Source: Pseudonocardia oceani
GTDB taxonomy: Bacteria > Actinomycetota > Actinomycetes > Mycobacteriales > Pseudonocardiaceae
Assembly: GCF_019263585.2 (NCBI RefSeq)
Contig: NZ_JADQDF010000001.1
Span: 5,834,501-5,898,500 of the forward strand
Direction: 5' to 3'
Length of the DNA: 64,000 nt
The notes under the pieces are model-generated. The model worked only from the letters and a program-made list of their open reading frames with translations, had not been told where the DNA came from and searched no databases. This document shows, piece after piece, positions 60,846 to 64,000 of the stretch. How positions within the stretch are numbered: position 1 is the first letter of the stretch; every line of letters starts with the position of its first letter. The position numbers were made by a program, and so were the translations under genes.

Positions 60846-61423
60846 CCGGGCGGCAGCAGTCCGCGCAGCGGAGCGGTGACCGGGGCCGCCGGCGGTTCAC
60901 CGACGTCGTCGAGGACGTCGCGGCGTGGGTGCTCACCTCGATGGGTGCCTTCCTGCTGCTGGCGGCGGTCCTGGCGGGCTCCGCCGCGTACGGGAGCACC
61001 GTCGAGCGGGGATTGGTCGAGCGCGCCGCGCGCACGCCGGTCCAGGCGGTCCTCCTCGAGGACACACCGGTGGTCAGCGGGGCCAGGGGGACCGCTCCGA
61101 GCCTCGTCCACGCCCGGGCGAGCTGGGCCGACCCCGACGGGACGCCGCGCAGCGGGCTGGTCGAGGCGGCGCCGGCCCTGCGGGCGGGCAGCACGGTGAC
61201 CATCTGGCTCGACCACGACGGGCGTGTCGTCCCCCGGCCCGTGGGGGAGGACGAGGCCGTGATCGCCGGCGGCATCGCGGCGACGGGCGTGGTGCTCCTC
61301 GGCGGCCTGGTGCTCGGAGGGTGCTGGGCCGGTGTGCGGATCGCGACCGGGCGGGTCAACTCGGCGCTGTGGGAGCAGGAGTGGGAGCAGGTCGAGCCGG
61401 AGTGGAGCGGGCGCCGCCGCTGA
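60842..61423 (+). CDS. Rv1733c-like two-helix membrane protein
   Basis: A 193-residue protein with helix 1 at about 30-50 (AWVLTSMGAFLLLAAVLAGS), an extracytoplasmic loop (TWADPDGTPRSG-like SWADPDGTPRSGLVEA), helix 2 at about 140-165 and the C-terminal motif GCWAGVRIATGR...EWEQVEPEWS. This layout is that of Rv1733c, a conserved DosR-induced antigen of unknown function. It is coupled to a USP through a leader ORF. Confidence 0.8.
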   Translation: MTGRQQSAQRSGDRGRRRFTDVVEDVAAWVLTSMGAFLLLAAVLAGSAAYGSTVERGLVERAARTPVQAVLLEDTPVVSGARGTAPSLVHARASWADPDGTPRSGLVEAAPALRAGSTVTIWLDHDGRVVPRPVGEDEAVIAGGIAATGVVLLGGLVLGGCWAGVRIATGRVNSALWEQEWEQVEPEWSGRRR

Positions 61424-62202
61424 GCCGGCGGGCAGCCCCGGTCCTCGTCGACGACGCCCGGGGTGGTCGGGATCGTGACCGAGCCGACCAGCCCCACGGC
61501 CTTGTGCGCGCTCGACCGGCCCCTCGGCCTCCAAGGGCGCACGTCCCTGCCAGCCGGCTCGACCGGCCGCACAAGCGGACCAGGCCACGGACGGCACAGA
61601 AGCACGGCCACCGGGTTCCGCGCCGACGGCTGGCGGAGGCCCTCGGGATCGCCGTCGGCGTGACTGGGCGGAGATCCGTCGGCTGCATCGGGCCGAGGGG
61701 ATGCCCTCGAGGCGATCGCGCGGGGGCTGGGGTGTTCGACGAACACGGTGAGGAGCGCCTGGCCGGCGAGGAGCCGCCGCAGTACCGGCGTGTGCCGCGG
61801 GGCCCGGTGGTCGGTGCGGTGGAGCCGCGGACCCGCACCACGACCAGGTTGCCGGGTACTCGTGATGGTCTGCGGCCACTCCCGGTACTCCCGGCCCCCC
61901 GTCTGCGGACCCAGCCCAGCACGCGCACGGCGCCGGAGGTGCGGCTCCGGTGACCATCGAGGATCTCGGTCGTCGTGGTCTTCCCGGCCCCGTTGGGGTC
62001 CCAGCAGCGCGAACACCCCGCCGTGCTCGACGGTGAAGGACAGCCCGTCCACCGCGTGCACCGACCCGCAAGCCTCGACCGGGCAGGACCTTCGCGGGAG
62101 AGGTCGGGGCCTTCCGCCCGGGCGCGGGTACGGGGCGCGGACCCAGCATGGAGTGCGGGACGGCGTCCGCCGGACCCGCCCCGGATCCCTGCAGGAGGAA
62201 CG
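61424..62202. other. gene-poor stretch holding a decayed ABC transporter gene
   Basis: About 780 bp between the Rv1733c-like gene and a CBS gene. Apart from the ABC ATPase remnant at 61790-62090 I see no gene; a poor box-like sequence (GGGGCCTTCCGCCC) lies at 62106-62119. Confidence 0.5.
61790..62090 (-). pseudogene. remnant of an ABC transporter ATP-binding protein
   Basis: VHAVDGLSFTVEHGGVFALL-GP (about 62085-62022) continues only after one extra C in a C run, in another frame, as NGAGKTTTTEILDGHRSRTS and GAVRVLGW (to about 61915): a Walker A region with a frameshift. The signature and Walker B regions are missing. It is the start of a daunorubicin-type exporter ATPase. Confidence 0.65.
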
Positions 62203-62613
62203 ATGACCGCCCGTCTCGACAGTGCCGCGCCCACCGACGCGGTCACGGAGGTGATGTCCGTGGCACCCGCGGAGGTCGCCACCGGCGACTCGCTGCGTGT
62301 GGTCGCCGAGGAGCTGACCGCCGGCGAGATCGGTGCCGTGGTGGTCCGCGCCCGTGGCACGGTCGTCGGACTGGTCTCCGAACGCGATCTCGTCGCCGTC
62401 GTCGCCTCCGGCGGCGACGTCGAGTCGGTTCAGGCCGCCGACGTCATGAGCACCGAGCTGATCACGGTGGGTGCCGGGACCAGCATCGCCGCCACCGGTG
62501 AGGCGATGCTGGAGGCCGGGGTGCGGCACGTACTCGTGGAGCGGGACACCGGCATCGTCGGCGTGGTGTCGATCCGCGACGTGCTCGCCGTGCTGCTCGC
62601 CGGTGCCCGGTGA
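62203..62613 (+). CDS. CBS-pair protein
   Basis: A 136-residue two-CBS protein (TEVMSVAPAEVATGDSLRVV, GLVSERDLVAVVASGGDVES; ADVMSTELITVGAGTSIAAT, GVVSIRDVLAVLL). It resembles stand-alone CBS proteins that bind AMP/ATP. ATG follows AGGAGGAA. Confidence 0.88.
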   Translation: MTARLDSAAPTDAVTEVMSVAPAEVATGDSLRVVAEELTAGEIGAVVVRARGTVVGLVSERDLVAVVASGGDVESVQAADVMSTELITVGAGTSIAATGEAMLEAGVRHVLVERDTGIVGVVSIRDVLAVLLAGAR

Positions 62614-62629
62614 CGGGCGCGGTGGGCGC

Positions 62630-63205
62630 GTGTCCGCCCGAGTCGCGGCCCCCGTCGTGACCGCCCCTCCGGCGGACCACCGACTCCACGCGGAGCTCGA
62701 CCTCAAGGAGGGGAAGGCGGCCACCACGGTGCAGGTGGTCTTCGCCCTCGTCGCCGGCGCCATGGTGGGTCTGGCATTCGTGATCGACCTCCCGACCGGC
62801 GGTTGGGGTGTCTGGACGACCGCCGCGGTGACGGCCATCGCGTGCCTGCTCTACACGGCCGTGCACGAACTCACCCACAGCGCGGTCCTGTGGGCGGTCT
62901 CGGGCGTCCGTCCGAGCGTCGCCCTGCGGTTGCCCTACCTCGTCACCGGGAACCGGGCCTACCTCGACAGGAGGGCGTTCGTCGTCGTCGCGCTCGCGCC
63001 GGCCGTGCTCTGGGGCGCCGTGCTGATCGTCCTGCTGCTCACCGTGGCGCCGCAGTTCCTCCTCACCCTCTACGTGGTCACGGCACTGAACTTCGCGAGC
63101 TCGGCAGGGGACTACTACCAGGCCTGCGTCGTCGCGAGGCTCCCCCGATCGGCCCTGATCCAGGACGACGGGACGACGACGAGGGTCTACCTCCCGGCCG
63201 TCTGA
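62630..63205 (+). CDS. DUF3267-like membrane metalloprotease
   Basis: A 191-residue membrane protein with four helices and the zinc motif HELTHSAVLW (HExxH, about residues 83-87) in the second helix. This is the M50-like DUF3267 layout. A third zinc ligand may be the Asp in SAGDYYQACVV. It could be an intramembrane protease. GTG at 62630, 17 bp after the CBS gene stop. Confidence 0.75.
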   Translation: MSARVAAPVVTAPPADHRLHAELDLKEGKAATTVQVVFALVAGAMVGLAFVIDLPTGGWGVWTTAAVTAIACLLYTAVHELTHSAVLWAVSGVRPSVALRLPYLVTGNRAYLDRRAFVVVALAPAVLWGAVLIVLLLTVAPQFLLTLYVVTALNFASSAGDYYQACVVARLPRSALIQDDGTTTRVYLPAV

Positions 63206-63226
63206 GAGCGCTGCCGGGTGCGGGCG

Positions 63227-63454
63227 CTACCGGCGGGCGGAGGGTGCCGACCGCAGGCGCTCGCGGGCCAGCCGCTCCACCAGCTCGGGCAGCGCGCCCT
63301 CGGGGACCCCGGCGAGGTCGCGGCGGGCGCGCTGCACGGTCCGGCGCAGCGTGCGGGGGCGGACCCGGCCGTCGAACTCGACGGTCAGGCGCCGCACCGC
63401 ACCGGTGACCGGGCCGGCGCTGTGGGGGAGCTGCGGGGTGTGGCGGTCCTGCAT
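63227..63454 (-). CDS. three-helix-bundle dimerisation-type small protein
   Basis: A 75-residue protein: AVRRLTVEFDGRVRPRTLRR, VQRARRDLAGVPEGALPELV and ERLARERLRS form three helices as in the protein at 27144. Function unknown. Box 63491-63504 lies 37 bp upstream. Confidence 0.7.
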   Translation of the reverse strand: MQDRHTPQLPHSAGPVTGAVRRLTVEFDGRVRPRTLRRTVQRARRDLAGVPEGALPELVERLARERLRSAPSARR

Positions 63455-63490
63455 GCGCACCACCCTGCCCGTCCCGGACGGCGGGCGGCA

Positions 63491-63504
63491 GGGCCGAAGG
63501 TCAC
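63491..63504. promoter_or_regulatory. DosR-like box
   Basis: GGGCCGAAGGTCAC, one mismatch, 37 bp before the small helix-bundle gene. Confidence 0.45.
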
Positions 63505-63577
63505 GCGCTGACCGGACCCGGGGCTGCGGTGCGCCTGTCGCGTGCGGAGCCTCCCGGTGACCTTCGGGAGGGGGGTC

Positions 63578-63591
63578 GGGCCGTTGGTCCC
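63578..63591. promoter_or_regulatory. DosR-like box upstream of narK
   Basis: GGGCCGTTGGTCCC matches the consensus, 88 bp before the ATG of the NarK-type gene. Confidence 0.65.
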
Positions 63592-63678
63592 TGTCGACGC
63601 CGGGTGGGCGCCACCGACGATCGGACCACGACGGCGGCCCCACCGGGCTCGCCCACCGACCACGACCCGGAGACACCG

Positions 63679-64000
63679 ATGTCCACACGGCTGAGCCCCG
63701 CGCCGGTCGCCGCCACCCCCGCCCGGGCACCCGAACCACCCGGGGCCCGGAGGGTGCTGGTCCTGTCCACCGTCGCGTTCACGCTGATGTTCGCGGCCTG
63801 GCTCATGTTCGGGGTGCTGGGCATCCCGATCCAGCAGGAGTTCGGGCTGACCGACGTGCAGCTGTCCTGGCTGTCCGCGGTGGCGATCCTCAACGGGTCG
63901 CTCTGGCGGCTGCCGGCGGGCATCGTCGCCGACCGCCTCGGCGGGCGGGTGGTGTTCACCGCGATGCTCGTGGCGACGGCCGTGTTCGCGCTCCTCGTCT
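63679..64000 (+). CDS. narK: NarK-type nitrate/nitrite transporter, partial
   Basis: The first 107 residues of a major-facilitator transporter; the rest lies beyond the window. Helix 1 with TVAFTLMFAAWLMFGVLGIP and helix 2 with LSWLSAVAILNGSLWRLPAG, then DRLGGRVVF, match the NarK subfamily (FA-WF-G-P and G-L-R-P-G-DR-GGR). In M. tuberculosis narK2 is DosR-controlled and feeds nitrate respiration in hypoxia. The palindrome 88 bp upstream fits that role. Confidence 0.82.
   Translation, partial: MSTRLSPAPVAATPARAPEPPGARRVLVLSTVAFTLMFAAWLMFGVLGIPIQQEFGLTDVQLSWLSAVAILNGSLWRLPAGIVADRLGGRVVFTAMLVATAVFALLV

Noticed and set aside
62106..62119. GGGGCCTTCCGCCC upstream of a CBS gene
   Set aside because: Two mismatches and off-centre symmetry.

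Overview
The window is about 74% GC by eye and is strand-mixed but densely coding. It uses many GTG starts and frequent 4-bp ATGA/GTGA gene overlaps. Gene content (fused CydDC, CstR/CstB, PspC/LiaF-like membrane genes, GerW-like and DUF1918 genes, Acg-type nitroreductases) points to a high-GC actinomycete, most likely of the Pseudonocardiaceae. Genus is not decided by anything seen here.

The main content is a dormancy/hypoxia island that looks like a greatly expanded DosR (DevR) regulon. It holds twelve universal stress protein (USP) loci, four Acg-type nitroreductases, an Hsp20, five CBS proteins (two with BON domains), a DUF1876 (Rv1738-like) protein, an S30AE ribosome-hibernation-type protein, two Rv1733c-like membrane proteins (one broken), the cydABDC bd-oxidase operon, PEP synthase, an unusually long phosphoketolase, a GH65 phosphorylase, a truncated DosS/DosT-like haem GAF sensor, a GerW-like protein and the start of a NarK-type transporter. 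About twenty-five intergenic copies of a 14-bp palindrome, GGGMCN-NN-NGKCCC (a GC-rich version of the mycobacterial DosR box), lie mostly 40-130 bp upstream of these genes. No DosR response regulator is in the window.

Layout. 1-3.5 kb: lipoprotein, then a persulfide module (cstR, cstB-like, decayed tauE) with two CstR-type operators. 3.5-9.7 kb: membrane protein, K+ channel, nitroreductase/USP operon, USP, S30AE protein, small proteins. 10-15.8 kb: cydA-cydB-cydDC. 16-24.5 kb: nitroreductase/USP divergon, SulP, USP-ppsA-small ORF-USP operon. 24.6-30.3 kb: hsp20, DUF302, USP, helix-bundle protein, truncated DosS-like sensor, USP, broken Rv1733c-like gene. 30.4-43.6 kb: alcohol dehydrogenase, membrane genes, two nitroreductases, frameshifted USP, PspC, SHOCT, CBS. 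43.6-48 kb: phosphoketolase, DUF1876, CBS-BON. 48-53.9 kb: LiaF/PspC envelope genes, pseudogenes, frameshifted USP, GerW-like gene. 54.3-59.8 kb: a six-gene operon (CBS-USP-GH65-DUF1918-USP-CBS/BON). 59.9-64 kb: USP, Rv1733c-like, CBS, metalloprotease-like gene, helix-bundle protein, narK.

How the genes could work together (inference): on oxygen limitation a DosR-type regulator would switch on high-affinity respiration (cyd), nitrate uptake (narK), fermentative and glyconeogenic carbon flow (phosphoketolase, PEP synthase, GH65, alcohol dehydrogenase), protein and ribosome protection (Hsp20, S30AE, DUF1876) and nucleotide-sensing proteins (USP, CBS). At least nine loci are truncated or frameshifted, so the island appears to be undergoing duplication and decay.
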